Positions 1-8,651 are shown, counted from the stretch's first letter. The stretch: DNA of 64,000 bases from Lentibacillus kapialis (GCF_014646635.1 NZ_BMNQ01000005.1:53399-117398); one strand, 5' to 3'. The notes: generated from the sequence alone by a model not told the origin. A program made the numbers and translations.

Positions 1-177
1 GTCGGGCTGCATCGGGGACAACGCTTTTTGTACCTGTATGATTATGGTGATGAGTGGCAGTTTACCATCACAGTGGATGATATTCAGAAAGAAGCTGCTT
101 CAACCCTAATTGAACCGTATATTGCGGAAGCAGTTGGCTATGGTCCTGAGCAAAATTTTATTATTGATGATGAATAA
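1..177 (+). CDS. C-terminal end of a pRiA4b ORF-3-like protein (partial)
   Basis: An open frame enters from the left edge and stops at TAA 175-177, giving the last 58 residues. The segment around residues 10-22 has the pattern YLYDYGDEWQF followed by a hydrophobic beta-strand-like stretch. That Y-x-YD-x-GD-x-W pattern is typical of the plasmid pRiA4b ORF-3-like family (also labelled IS1096 passenger TnpR-like). The start and most of the protein lie outside the window. Function is not known for this family. A hairpin follows directly. The family call rests on one motif. Confidence 0.5.
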   Translation, partial: VGLHRGQRFLYLYDYGDEWQFTITVDDIQKEAASTLIEPYIAEAVGYGPEQNFIIDDE

Positions 178-214
178 AGCCTGCATTCCTTCACGAAGGG
201 TCAGGCTGCTTTTC
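178..214 (+). terminator. Rho-independent terminator-like hairpin
   Basis: AGCCTG (178-183) pairs with CAGGCT (202-207), and an inner CCTTC/GAAGG stem lies in the loop. TGCTTTT follows. It sits immediately after the stop codon of the left-edge gene and would end that transcript. Confidence 0.6.
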
Positions 215-232
215 AAATAAAGGAAATATTCA

Positions 233-562
233 TTATTGATTTGTAAACCGCTCCACTTCACCTTCCACCTGAAAAACACGCTTGTTAAGTGCCCTCATAC
301 TATAGCCTACGTCATCCACTTTCTTTTCAAGTCCGTCGAATCTTTGGTCTATTCCAACAAGCCTGTCCGACATCACATGAATTTGTTCATTATTTTTGCC
401 GACCATGTCAATGAGCTGCTGCATCATGTTCTCTTGACGTTCGATTATTTTTCCATGATGTTTAAGTATTTCACCATGACTTTCCAATGTTTGACCCTGT
501 CTCTCGACCAATTTTTCCAAGTTCCCCATTCGTGTATCAAGACTTTTAATCAATTCCTCCAC
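233..562 (-). CDS. Small coiled-coil protein of unknown function
   Basis: This 109-residue protein is predicted from a GTG start at 562, preceded by AAAGGAGGG at good spacing. It is almost entirely charged and glutamine-rich heptad-like sequence with repeated SHGEIL/HHGKII and DRLVGIDQRFDGL-type segments, so one long coiled coil is likely. There is no signal peptide, membrane segment or catalytic motif. Many Bacillaceae have short proteins of this kind, often near mobile or phage-like genes. I do not recognise a named family and assign no function. Confidence 0.6.
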   Translation of the reverse strand: MEELIKSLDTRMGNLEKLVERQGQTLESHGEILKHHGKIIERQENMMQQLIDMVGKNNEQIHVMSDRLVGIDQRFDGLEKKVDDVGYSMRALNKRVFQVEGEVERFTNQ

Positions 563-747
563 CCAAGTCCCTCCTTTATCGTTTTTATTTAAGTCTATCC
601 CATTTTACCGACGAGCGCAAAAGTCAAAAATTGGTTTAAACCCATGTGAAATTTCATTTTTAAACCGTCATATCTGCAGAAACGAAAAACCAAAAAGAAA
701 TGTTAACAATAACAATGATGACCTATATACTTTTTCGTTTTTGTATC

Positions 748-1059
748 TTATTCTATAATTTTCCACTGAAACACCCAATTATGCCATCCTGTTATCAGGA
801 TCCTGGTATTTTCTCGCATGCCTGTTGCCCAAATAACGCAGCAAGAAGAATTGAACAAATACCGAAATCTGGCGTTCCAGGGATCGATCATGACATCTTT
901 GATCCATGTAAAGGTCACACCGACCGCAGCGAACGGATTGCCGCTTGTCACAATCAAGCCCCCGACCCAAATACTGATAAACAACGACAGGAGGACGCGT
1001 TTTGTTACTATAGCCAGTGCAACAGCAACTATTGGTGGTATAACAGATAGGAAGTCCAT
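748..1059 (-). pseudogene. Truncated NhaC-family Na+/H+ antiporter (5' remnant)
   Basis: An ATG at 1059 has GGGGGAGG just upstream. The first ~45 residues (MDFLSVIPPIVAVALAIVTK, then a second hydrophobic helix and VTFTWIKDVMIDPWNAR) match the start of NhaC-superfamily antiporters, which are normally about 430-500 residues long. After WNAR the homologous reading is lost and the frame ends at 748 in sequence without membrane helices. Most of the gene is therefore missing. It lies 37 bp after the alanine racemase stop codon, so it was probably the last gene of the catabolic operon, perhaps its transporter. Confidence 0.65.
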
Positions 1060-1096
1060 ATATCCTCCCCCATTTCCATGAACTAAATTTCCGATA

Positions 1097-2245
1097 TTAT
1101 TTACTATATAATGACGTGTATATGCGTTCAACTCTTTCTTTCAGACCTGCGAGCACTTCATCAACAATGCTGTCCATCCAGGCGGCTATTTCACGAGCTG
1201 AAATCACGTCAGATCCCTGCCCTCCCAACAGAACAACTTCATCACCGTCAGCCACATTTGTGATATGGGTAACATCAAGCAATGTTTGATCCAGTGATAC
1301 TTCACCAATAATCTCAACACGCTTGCCATGCACAAGCATTTGACCATTATTAGAAAGGGCCCGGTGATAGCCATCACCGTGTCCGATCGGTATGACGGCC
1401 ACTTTCTCATAGCCTTTTGTTACATAACTCCCGCCATACCCAACAGGCGTACCCGGTGGTAGCTCACGGACATGCAGAATCCGGGATTTCAGGGACATGA
1501 CCGGTTTCAATGCAATCATATTATCCTGACGATATTCGGGCGGATAGCCAAATAAGGCAATACCGGGTCTGACCATATCAAGATGCATATCGTTTCGCTC
1601 AATTGCAATCGTTGAGCCCCCAGCATGCCGAATGGGAAAATGATAGCCGTGCTTTTTCAGCCTTGTTATAGTGCCCATAAACAAAGCGAACTGATCCTCC
1701 GTTGTCTCCCACTCGCCCTCGTCAGCACTGGAAAAGTGGGTGTAAATCCCTTCCCATTCCAGGCCGGGTAAATCGTAACATGAGCGGCAAAATTCTAAAG
1801 CCCGATTTGGTTCAATCCCAAATCGATGAAGCCCGGTATCGATTTTTAGATGGGCTGAAATAGTTTTATTCTGTACCATAGCCTCCTTGCTCAGGGCATT
1901 GGCCAGTTCCGGTGAGGATACCGAGGCGGTCAAATCGTATCGAACAGCATCCGCTGCCTGCCAGGTCATGATCGAACTCAAGATCTGAATGGGTACACCA
2001 ATGCCATTCGAGCGAAGTTGTGCACCTTCTTCAACCATTGTCACACCAAGACGATCAGCCCCCGCCTGAACAGCTGCTTCCCCAACAGGGACAACACCGT
2101 GCCCGTAAGCGTTGGTTTTGATTACGGCCATAAACATGCCGCTTTTTGCAATATTTTTTAATGTCCTGACGTTTTCCTGAAACGCACTTAAATCCACTTC
2201 AGCTACAGTTGGACCATAAGCTGTTAAGGTTGGCGGATGTGACAA
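1097..2245 (-). CDS. alr: Alanine racemase (PLP, fold type III), catabolic-cluster copy
   Basis: A 382-residue enzyme interconverting L- and D-alanine. The PLP-binding lysine is K43 in VIKTNAYGHG. The opposite catalytic tyrosine is about Y270 in PVGYGGSY. The usual C/M-M-D-Q segment reads SLDQ near 318. The likely start is TTG at 2245, behind a run of G on the mRNA (GGGGGGG). It is 71 bp downstream of the D-amino acid aminotransferase in the same operon. The setting suggests a catabolic copy rather than the cell-wall housekeeping gene. Activity on another amino acid cannot be excluded from sequence. Confidence 0.88.
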   Translation of the reverse strand: MSHPPTLTAYGPTVAEVDLSAFQENVRTLKNIAKSGMFMAVIKTNAYGHGVVPVGEAAVQAGADRLGVTMVEEGAQLRSNGIGVPIQILSSIMTWQAADAVRYDLTASVSSPELANALSKEAMVQNKTISAHLKIDTGLHRFGIEPNRALEFCRSCYDLPGLEWEGIYTHFSSADEGEWETTEDQFALFMGTITRLKKHGYHFPIRHAGGSTIAIERNDMHLDMVRPGIALFGYPPEYRQDNMIALKPVMSLKSRILHVRELPPGTPVGYGGSYVTKGYEKVAVIPIGHGDGYHRALSNNGQMLVHGKRVEIIGEVSLDQTLLDVTHITNVADGDEVVLLGGQGSDVISAREIAAWMDSIVDEVLAGLKERVERIYTSLYSK

Positions 2246-2316
2246 AAGAGACCCCCCCTTTTTTATTAATATGCTCTATATCGCCGGACTGGCAAGTAGG
2301 AGTCCAGCTCCTCCCA

Positions 2317-3174
2317 TCATGCTTTGTTCCTCACACCTTTCTCATAAAGTGATCGAAAATGCTGTAAGATTTGTTTTGTTATCTCACCGGGCTTCCCACG
2401 GCCGATTGTCTGATCATCAATTTTTAAAATCGGAATAATATCCAACTTTGTAGCGGATATAAACACTTCGTCCGCATGAAGCAAGTCATCGACTGTATAC
2501 ATTTGTTCATGAACGTTTATATTCAGCTCATTATTACATATTTGAATGATTTTCCTTCTGGTGATGCCGTTTAAAATATAATTGTCAGCCGGGTGCGTAT
2601 ACAATTCGCCATCTTTAACTATAAACACGTTCGATGCGCTTGCTTCCGTTACCGTATCACCGCGATGCAAAATGGCTTCAACAGCATTGTTCTCAACTGC
2701 TTTCTGCTTAGCCATCACATTGGGAAGCAGGTTCAGCGTCTTAATATCACACCGAAGCCAACGGATATCTTCTGCCAGAATAGCAGTGGCACCTTGATCC
2801 TCAACGTCCGACTCACGTTCTTCTTCGCGTGTATAGGCAACCGTTATCGCCGGTGTCTTGGAATCCGGAAATCCGTGTTCACGGGAGGCAATGCCGCGTG
2901 ATACCTGCATATAAATAATGCCTTCTTTCAACTCATTTACTTCCACCAACTTTTCAAGATTGTTCTTTAAAACCTTGGTTGAAGCCGGCAACGTCAGCCT
3001 GATTTCGCGCGCACTCCTTTCGAGCCGCTCCATGTGTTCATCCATCATCAGCGGCTTGCCGTTGTAGACACCCATAACTTCATAAATGCCATCCCCGAAC
3101 TGATAACCCCGATCTTCAATATCAATAACGTTATCACGTTCCATGATTTGACCATTATATAGCATCTTACTCAC
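2317..3174 (-). CDS. dat: D-amino acid aminotransferase (class IV)
   Basis: A 285-residue class IV PLP aminotransferase that swaps the amino group between D-amino acids and 2-oxo acids, typically D-alanine with 2-oxoglutarate. K145 (CDIKTLNLLPNV) and E177 (TEASASNVF) fall at exactly the positions of the lysine and acid in the Bacillus enzyme. The start is GTG at 3174 after AAAGGAGG. It lies 41 bp after the EutB-like gene and is followed by alanine racemase. Together the two could link L-alanine, D-alanine and D-glutamate. Why this pair sits in an ectoine cluster is not explained by known pathways. Confidence 0.9.
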   Translation of the reverse strand: MSKMLYNGQIMERDNVIDIEDRGYQFGDGIYEVMGVYNGKPLMMDEHMERLERSAREIRLTLPASTKVLKNNLEKLVEVNELKEGIIYMQVSRGIASREHGFPDSKTPAITVAYTREEERESDVEDQGATAILAEDIRWLRCDIKTLNLLPNVMAKQKAVENNAVEAILHRGDTVTEASASNVFIVKDGELYTHPADNYILNGITRRKIIQICNNELNINVHEQMYTVDDLLHADEVFISATKLDIIPILKIDDQTIGRGKPGEITKQILQHFRSLYEKGVRNKA

Positions 3175-3215
3175 ATGAAAACCTCCTTTAGTTAGTGGGA
3201 TTTCACCCGATTTGC

Positions 3216-4205
3216 CTATTTCGGGATATAATTGTAATATTTTCCCATGACATCCAGCATGGTTGATGTATCAACACTGCCTCCGCTAATGACAATAACT
3301 GTCCGGGAACCCAACTGAAAGCGGTTATTTAAAATAGCTCCAATGCCGGAAGCCGCCGCACCTTCTATCATCATTCGATGTGTATCGAGCATAAAGGCCA
3401 TCCCTTGTGCAATGTGATCATCACCAAGCAGTTGTATATCATCCACATATCGCTGCACCATGTCAAATGTATAGCGGTTGTTTAAACCGATCCCTCCGAG
3501 CAGACTATCAGCCAGTGTATCCTGTTCTTCTACTGTAACCGGCTTCCCCTGTTGAATGCTCTCATACATGGCAGGTCCTCTGTCTGTTGAGACACCAAGA
3601 ACCTGAATAGCCGGGTCAGCAGATTTTAAAGCGGCACCAAGTCCTGAATGAAGACCACCGCCGGATAAACCTGCGATGACTGTATTGACATCCGGCAGAT
3701 CTTCAAGCAATTCCAGCCCGATTGTGCCCTGACCTGCGATAATATGGGGATCATCAAATGGGTGAACTACCGTGAGACCATGCTCTTTTTCCAGCTGGTA
3801 ACTGCGTTTCTCGGCTTCATCTTGTGATTCACCATACATTTCTATTTGGGCACCGGAACTTTTTAACGCATCCACTTTCACCTTTGGAACCCGGTGTGAA
3901 ATGCAAATGATAGCTTGCAAACCAAGCTGTTTAGCGATGTAAGCAACACTCATGCCAAAATTACCTGTTGAAAATGTTGTCACCCCCCGTTCCTGTTCTT
4001 CAGGTGACAGGCTGAGTATCTTGTTGGCCGCTCCTCTGATTTTAAATGAATGACTGACATTAAGGTTCTCCAATTTTAAGTGGATTGGAATCCCCGCATA
4101 TGCCGACAGTTTGTCAGAATAGATTAACGGGGATTTGGATACAATTGTCGAAATGCGCTGTTTTGCTGTCCAGACATCGTGCTGAGTAACGTGTTTTTGT
4201 CGCAT
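3216..4205 (-). CDS. eutB: EutB-like threonine dehydratase-family PLP lyase
   Basis: A 329-residue fold II PLP enzyme of the serine/threonine dehydratase family without an ACT domain. K55 (SHSFKIRGA) is the PLP lysine, S79-G83 (STGNF) binds the carboxylate, and SGGG at 181-184 binds the phosphate. The start is the ATG at 4205 behind AGGAGGGG, not the longer frame upstream. In hydroxyectoine-degrading bacteria a member of this family, EutB, is encoded beside the ectoine hydrolase genes, and this gene is in that context. By analogy it could eliminate ammonia from a 3-hydroxy amino acid such as 3-hydroxyaspartate (inference). A plain threonine/serine dehydratase remains possible. Confidence 0.7.
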   Translation of the reverse strand: MRQKHVTQHDVWTAKQRISTIVSKSPLIYSDKLSAYAGIPIHLKLENLNVSHSFKIRGAANKILSLSPEEQERGVTTFSTGNFGMSVAYIAKQLGLQAIICISHRVPKVKVDALKSSGAQIEMYGESQDEAEKRSYQLEKEHGLTVVHPFDDPHIIAGQGTIGLELLEDLPDVNTVIAGLSGGGLHSGLGAALKSADPAIQVLGVSTDRGPAMYESIQQGKPVTVEEQDTLADSLLGGIGLNNRYTFDMVQRYVDDIQLLGDDHIAQGMAFMLDTHRMMIEGAAASGIGAILNNRFQLGSRTVIVISGGSVDTSTMLDVMGKYYNYIPK

Positions 4206-4268
4206 GCTATCCCCTCCTATTGATCTGAGCAGTATAATCAGGGACTCTTTATTCAAATTATGTTATGG

Positions 4269-4424
4269 ATGCGCGAGTTACCACTGTTGTCGCGCGATAT
4301 TTGGATGCTGTCGCGCGAATTTCCGGTGACCTCGCGCGATTTTTGGATGCCGTCGCGCGAAATTACGGTGACCTCGCGCGATTTTTGGATGCTGTCGCGC
4401 GAAATTACGGTGACCTCGCGCGAA
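4269..4424. repeat. Array of seven TCGCGCGA octamers at exact 21-bp spacing
   Basis: The palindrome TCGCGCGA occurs at 4290, 4311, 4332, 4353, 4374, 4395 and 4416. Each copy is 21 bp from the next, and a degenerate copy (GCGCGAG) lies one step earlier near 4270. The 13-bp spacers alternate between a TTTTTGGATGCYG type and an AATTACGGTGACC type, so the full period is 42 bp. The array fills the gap between the EutB-like gene and the deacetylase gene. Because 21 is a multiple of 3, spurious periodic ORFs appear on the plus strand. They lack a good ribosome binding site and are not annotated. Confidence 0.9.
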
Positions 4425-4434
4425 TTTCCACTGT

Positions 4435-5649
4435 CTATTCTTTAACTTCCTTTCCATTCAAAAAACGACGCGCTGTTTCTGCCAAAATTGAAACACCGAT
4501 AGGCAGAACATTTTCATCAATATCAAAATGTGGTGTATGCAGATCACGTGTTTGCTCGTCGCCTGTAGCACACCCGAGAAAGAACATGGATCCTGTAACC
4601 TCCCTGGTCATATGGGCGAAATCTTCGCCTCCCAATCCAAATGGCTGATCCAGAATTTTAAAATCAGGATAAAGATCTTTTATTGTAAACCTGATCGCTT
4701 GATTCACCCCTGCATCATTGTGCAGAGCGGGATCTTCAGGTTTTATGGTTAATTGATAATCGCCATCCAAGGGTTTCACTATAGAAAAGGCTTTTTCCAT
4801 TTCGTTGTGCAGGAGCTCCCGTACGTCCGGGTGATAACTGCGGATGGTTCCTTTAACATGAACTTCAGATGGTATCACATTGCTTGCAGCTCCACTTTGA
4901 ATGCTTCCTACACTAATGACCGCCGAATCAAGCGGCGACACCCGGCGAGCAACGATTCCATGAAGCACTTGAAGTACCGGACCGAGCATCCAGACTGGAT
5001 CTTTTCCCAGATGAGGATAGGCACCATGTCCGCCGCTGCCTGTAACCAACGCTTCAAAGACATCGACATTTGCCATGCTATAACCATCATGAACCTTAAC
5101 GTCACCCACATCGTCTTCAGGGCTCATGTGAAGTGCAAGCACACGATCAGCATCTTCCAAAACACCCGCTTTAATCATATAAGGGGCGCCTGTCGATCCA
5201 TAACGATCCGCCATTTCCTCAGCGGGCTGGAACAGAAATTTAATTGTTCCTTCCAATTCGCCCGTTTGAAACAGTTCGCCCATTAAGCTGGCAACGCCCA
5301 AACCGATTGCCGAATGGGCGTCATGACCGCATGCATGCATCACACCATCATGGACCGACTTATAAGGGCATTCATTTTTTTCTTGAATCGGCAACGCATC
5401 CATATCGGCCCGTATCACAACTGTCGAGCCTTCTCCGGATGAAAGCGTCCCCATGACAGCTGTAGTATAACCTATTTCAGTCTGCACCTGCATACCGGGG
5501 ATTTTTTCCAAAGTTTCAGCGATAAAGCATGATGTTTCCACTTCCTCAAAACTTAACTCCGGGAATTTGTGGAAATGCTGCCTCCACTCTATTAACTGCT
5601 CACACATCGTCTGTGCTCTTGTTTGTATATCGTTAAATGTTACAGCCAA
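4435..5649 (-). CDS. M20-family amidohydrolase, probable N-acetyl-diaminobutyrate deacetylase (DoeB2-like)
   Basis: A 404-residue zinc-dependent amidohydrolase of the M20 family. Metal-site residues are visible: C107/H109 in HACGHDAH, E144-E145 in QPAEE, H174 in LALHMSP, and the C-terminal LHTPHFD histidine. A central dimerisation domain (about 185-300) includes GHGAYPHLGKDP. In ectoine breakdown the hydrolase product N-acetyl-L-2,4-diaminobutyrate must be deacetylated, and M20 enzymes can fill that DoeB role. With doeA, aminotransferase and aldehyde dehydrogenase nearby this is the best guess. General hippurate/N-acyl-amino acid hydrolase is the fallback name. The gene lies between a long hairpin and the TCGCGCGA array. 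Confidence 0.7.
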   Translation of the reverse strand: MAVTFNDIQTRAQTMCEQLIEWRQHFHKFPELSFEEVETSCFIAETLEKIPGMQVQTEIGYTTAVMGTLSSGEGSTVVIRADMDALPIQEKNECPYKSVHDGVMHACGHDAHSAIGLGVASLMGELFQTGELEGTIKFLFQPAEEMADRYGSTGAPYMIKAGVLEDADRVLALHMSPEDDVGDVKVHDGYSMANVDVFEALVTGSGGHGAYPHLGKDPVWMLGPVLQVLHGIVARRVSPLDSAVISVGSIQSGAASNVIPSEVHVKGTIRSYHPDVRELLHNEMEKAFSIVKPLDGDYQLTIKPEDPALHNDAGVNQAIRFTIKDLYPDFKILDQPFGLGGEDFAHMTREVTGSMFFLGCATGDEQTRDLHTPHFDIDENVLPIGVSILAETARRFLNGKEVKE

Positions 5650-5690
5650 TTTAATCCCCCCTGCCGCGTCAACGATTAAGCGATTGAATC

Positions 5691-5732
5691 AGATGAGATG
5701 GAATCGGTTATTATACCGATTCCATCTCATCT
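5691..5732. repeat. 18-bp perfect inverted repeat inside the operon
   Basis: AGATGAGATGGAATCGGT (5691-5708) and its exact complement (5715-5732) are separated by six bases, TATTAT. It lies between the aldehyde dehydrogenase and deacetylase genes. Neither side has a T-run, so it is a poor terminator. An RNA hairpin that sets relative expression or stabilises a processed mRNA end is more likely. Confidence 0.75.
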
Positions 5733-5798
5733 AATATGTTGTTCTGCAGTCACCTCAATTGACAGAAGTGATGGCAGTCATTTCCACATCCGTTTCAA

Positions 5799-7241
5799 TT
5801 AGCCCATGCCAATCGCAACATATTTTGATTCAACGAATTCATCGATACCTTCGTGGCCACCTTCTCTGCCGATACCGCTCTCTTTCATGCCGCCAAAAGG
5901 AACTTGCGCAGCAGAAGGTCCGCCTTCGTTCCAGCCGACTATTCCAAAATCGAGCTTTTCAATCAGTTGATAGCCGCGGGCAACATTGCTTGTAAACACA
6001 TACGCCGCTAAACCATATGGCGTATCGTTTGAAAGTTTGACCGCTTCTTCGTCAGATGAGATTTTCTCGACAGGTGTTACCGGACCGAATGTTTCCTCCT
6101 GCATAACAACCATTGATTGATTAACATCTTTCAGAACCGTCGGCTGATAAAATAGACCGCCATTATCCGCAATAGCTTCCCCGCCGGTCGTAATAGCCGC
6201 TCCCTTAGAGGCAGCATCCTCAACGTGGCGTTTCACTTTATCCAGACCATCCTGATTAATCAATGGCCCAATATCATTAGATTCATCCGTGCCGTCGCCG
6301 ACTTTTAATTCCTTAACGGCTTTTGTCAGCTTCTCCACATATTCATCATAAACACCTTCCTGCACATAAATCCGGTTAGCACAAATACACGTTTGACCGG
6401 CATTTCTGAACTTGGATGCTACCGTTCCTTTTACAGCCAGGTCAACATCGGCATCATCAAGAACGACCAGCGGCGCATGACCGCCCAGTTCCAGTGACAG
6501 CTTTTTGACCTGATCGGCGCTTTGACGAATCAGTGTCTTGCCGACTTCCGTAGATCCGGTGAATGTTACTTTACGGACCTTGCTGTTTCCCATAACGACT
6601 TTGGCGATTTTAGAAGAAGACCCTGTCACAAGATTGACGACACCTTTTGGAAAACCGGCTTGCTCACAAAGTTCCATCAGTTTAACAGCTGTCAGTGGAC
6701 TTTCACTGGATGGTTTCATGATAAATGTACAGCCGGAAGCAAGTGCAGGCCCCATTTTACGCGTCAGCATGGCAGCAGGAAAATTCCATGGTGTAATTGC
6801 CGCCGCAACACCAACAGGCTTTTTCCAAACTTGCAGGCGTTTGCCAGTTGCGTGCGTCGGAATGACCCCCCCATCGACACGCTTGCCCTCTTCTGCAAAC
6901 CACTCGATAAAGGAGGCCGCATATTTCACTTCACCTCTTGATTCGTTTATCGGCTTGCCCATTTCAATAGTCATCATTTGGGCAATTTCTTCCTGATTTT
7001 CCAGCATCAGCTGATTTAATTTTTGAAGATAACCTGCACGATCATAAGCCGTCAGGTTGGACCACGACTCGAATGCTTCATATGCCGCATCTACAGCCTG
7101 CTCCGCTTCCTTTTCACCGCCGTTTGGTACTGTACCGACCGTTTTGCCGGTTGCCGGATTCACAACATTCAGCGTATCACGTTCACTGCCAACCCATTCA
7201 CCATTAATGCTCATTAGATAGTTATTCGTTTTTACTGCCAT
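5799..7241 (-). CDS. Aldehyde dehydrogenase of the succinate/aspartate-semialdehyde type (DoeC/GabD-like)
   Basis: A 480-residue NAD(P)-dependent aldehyde dehydrogenase. E251 (LELGG) is the general base and C285 (GQTCICANR) the nucleophile. PWNFP near 151 and FTGSTEVG near 227 bind cofactor. The start is the ATG at 7241 after GGGAGTG; the open frame extends further but without a ribosome binding site. By overall sequence it is closest to GabD succinate-semialdehyde dehydrogenases. In this cluster the expected substrate is aspartate semialdehyde, giving aspartate, the DoeC step. Substrate choice between the two is inferred from context only. It is 28 bp after the aminotransferase gene. Confidence 0.82.
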   Translation of the reverse strand: MAVKTNNYLMSINGEWVGSERDTLNVVNPATGKTVGTVPNGGEKEAEQAVDAAYEAFESWSNLTAYDRAGYLQKLNQLMLENQEEIAQMMTIEMGKPINESRGEVKYAASFIEWFAEEGKRVDGGVIPTHATGKRLQVWKKPVGVAAAITPWNFPAAMLTRKMGPALASGCTFIMKPSSESPLTAVKLMELCEQAGFPKGVVNLVTGSSSKIAKVVMGNSKVRKVTFTGSTEVGKTLIRQSADQVKKLSLELGGHAPLVVLDDADVDLAVKGTVASKFRNAGQTCICANRIYVQEGVYDEYVEKLTKAVKELKVGDGTDESNDIGPLINQDGLDKVKRHVEDAASKGAAITTGGEAIADNGGLFYQPTVLKDVNQSMVVMQEETFGPVTPVEKISSDEEAVKLSNDTPYGLAAYVFTSNVARGYQLIEKLDFGIVGWNEGGPSAAQVPFGGMKESGIGREGGHEGIDEFVESKYVAIGMG

Positions 7242-7269
7242 TATGACGTCACTCCCTATTAAAAGATTC

Positions 7270-8622
7270 TTAAACTTTAGCTCCAACTGTAGCAGCTTCG
7301 ATAGCCTCTTCAAGAATATCAAGGCCTTCTGCTAGCTGCTCATCTGTAATTACAAGCGGCATCAACAGACGAACCACGTTATCATAGACTCCGGCTTTCA
7401 AAGCGATCAACCCGCGCTCACGTGCTTCCTTTAACACCTGAGGAGCCATTTCCTTATCCGGTTCTTTACTGACTCGATCCTTAACAAACTCCAATGCACA
7501 CATGGCGCCAAGTCCCCGGTAATCACCAATGGCATCAAAACGGTCATACATGTCATTAAATTTAGCCATGACCTTTTCACCAATCTTCACGGCGCGTTCA
7601 TTCAACTTTTCATTTTCCATTATCTCAAGTACTGCCAAACCGGCACGACAACCCAGTGGACTCCCGCAATATGTGCCGCCTAATTCACCGGCTCCCGCGT
7701 CATCCATAATGTCTTTTCGACCGATGACACCACTGATAGGCAAACCGGCAGCCATCGATTTAGAAACTGTAACCAAGTCCGGTTCTACCCCGTAATGTTC
7801 CATCGCAAAATATTTACCGGTACGGCCAAAGCCCGTTTGGATTTCGTCTGCGATAAACAAAACGCCATGCTGCTTGCACAACTCATATACCCCTTGAACG
7901 AATGTTTTATTCGGAATAATAAAACCGCTTTCGCCCTGAACCGGTTCCATAATAAACGCAGCAACCTGACTTGGGTCCACTTCTGTAATGAAGAAATTTT
8001 CAACTTGTTTCAAGAGATAATCTGCATAGTCATCTTCATCCATTGATTCTGGACGACGGTAATTGTAAGGAAATGGTGCATGATAAATTTCAGGGGCAAA
8101 TGGACCATATTCAAATTTATACGGTTTCACCTTGCCTGTCATCGACATCGTCATCAATGTACGACCGTGGAACCCGCCGGTAAATGAAACGACAGCCTGG
8201 CGTTTGGTATATTTACGGGCAATTTTGATGGCGTTTTCATTTGCTTCCGCACCGCTATTCAGAAACATAACTTTCTTATCAAAGCTCCCCGGTGCAAGTT
8301 CCGCAAGTTTTTCCGCGAATTCAATATACGGATCATACATCATGACGTTGAATCCAGTATGAATATACTTGGCAACCTGGTCCTGTAGAGCGTTTACAAC
8401 CGTGTCATGACTGTGCCCTGCATTAATAACGCCAATAGCACCTGCAAAATCAATAAACTGATTTCCGTCAACATCGTTAAGGAGTGCACCTTTTGCTGAC
8501 TCCACAAACGTGGGAGCACCATAGCTGACGCCGTCCGGAACCACATTGTGCCTACGCTCAAGCAGTTCCTTCGCCTTTGGGCCCGGCAGTTCGGTTTTGA
8601 CATTGGCAAATTGTCTGCTCAT
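7270..8622 (-). CDS. Class III omega-aminotransferase (DoeD/GabT-like)
   Basis: A 450-residue class III PLP aminotransferase with K288 (VSKSMAAGLP), D259 in IADEIQTGFGRTG, and SGAEANENAIK at about 123-133. The start is the ATG at 8622 after AAGGAGG. Sequence alone would suggest 4-aminobutyrate:2-oxoglutarate aminotransferase. Next to ectoine hydrolase and a semialdehyde dehydrogenase it more likely removes the 4-amino group of L-2,4-diaminobutyrate to give aspartate semialdehyde, the DoeD reaction (inference). It is the first enzyme gene after the regulator, 29 bp downstream. With the dehydrogenase it could still serve GABA. Confidence 0.82.
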   Translation of the reverse strand: MSRQFANVKTELPGPKAKELLERRHNVVPDGVSYGAPTFVESAKGALLNDVDGNQFIDFAGAIGVINAGHSHDTVVNALQDQVAKYIHTGFNVMMYDPYIEFAEKLAELAPGSFDKKVMFLNSGAEANENAIKIARKYTKRQAVVSFTGGFHGRTLMTMSMTGKVKPYKFEYGPFAPEIYHAPFPYNYRRPESMDEDDYADYLLKQVENFFITEVDPSQVAAFIMEPVQGESGFIIPNKTFVQGVYELCKQHGVLFIADEIQTGFGRTGKYFAMEHYGVEPDLVTVSKSMAAGLPISGVIGRKDIMDDAGAGELGGTYCGSPLGCRAGLAVLEIMENEKLNERAVKIGEKVMAKFNDMYDRFDAIGDYRGLGAMCALEFVKDRVSKEPDKEMAPQVLKEARERGLIALKAGVYDNVVRLLMPLVITDEQLAEGLDILEEAIEAATVGAKV

Positions 8623-8651
8623 AATAGTGATCCTCCTTACCATTCTTTATA

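Noticed and set aside
4260..4445. Plus-strand ORF with a periodic SRDFWMLSREITVT peptide
   Set aside because: The periodicity comes from the 21-bp DNA repeat, which is a multiple of three. The frame has no good ribosome binding site and overlaps the end of the deacetylase gene.
5799..8622. Interpretation of the aminotransferase and dehydrogenase as a plain GABA pathway (gabT-gabD)
   Set aside because: Sequence allows it. The shared operator with the ectoine hydrolase gene and the adjacent deacetylase and EutB-like genes make ectoine breakdown the better reading. GABA use is kept as an alternative in the entries.
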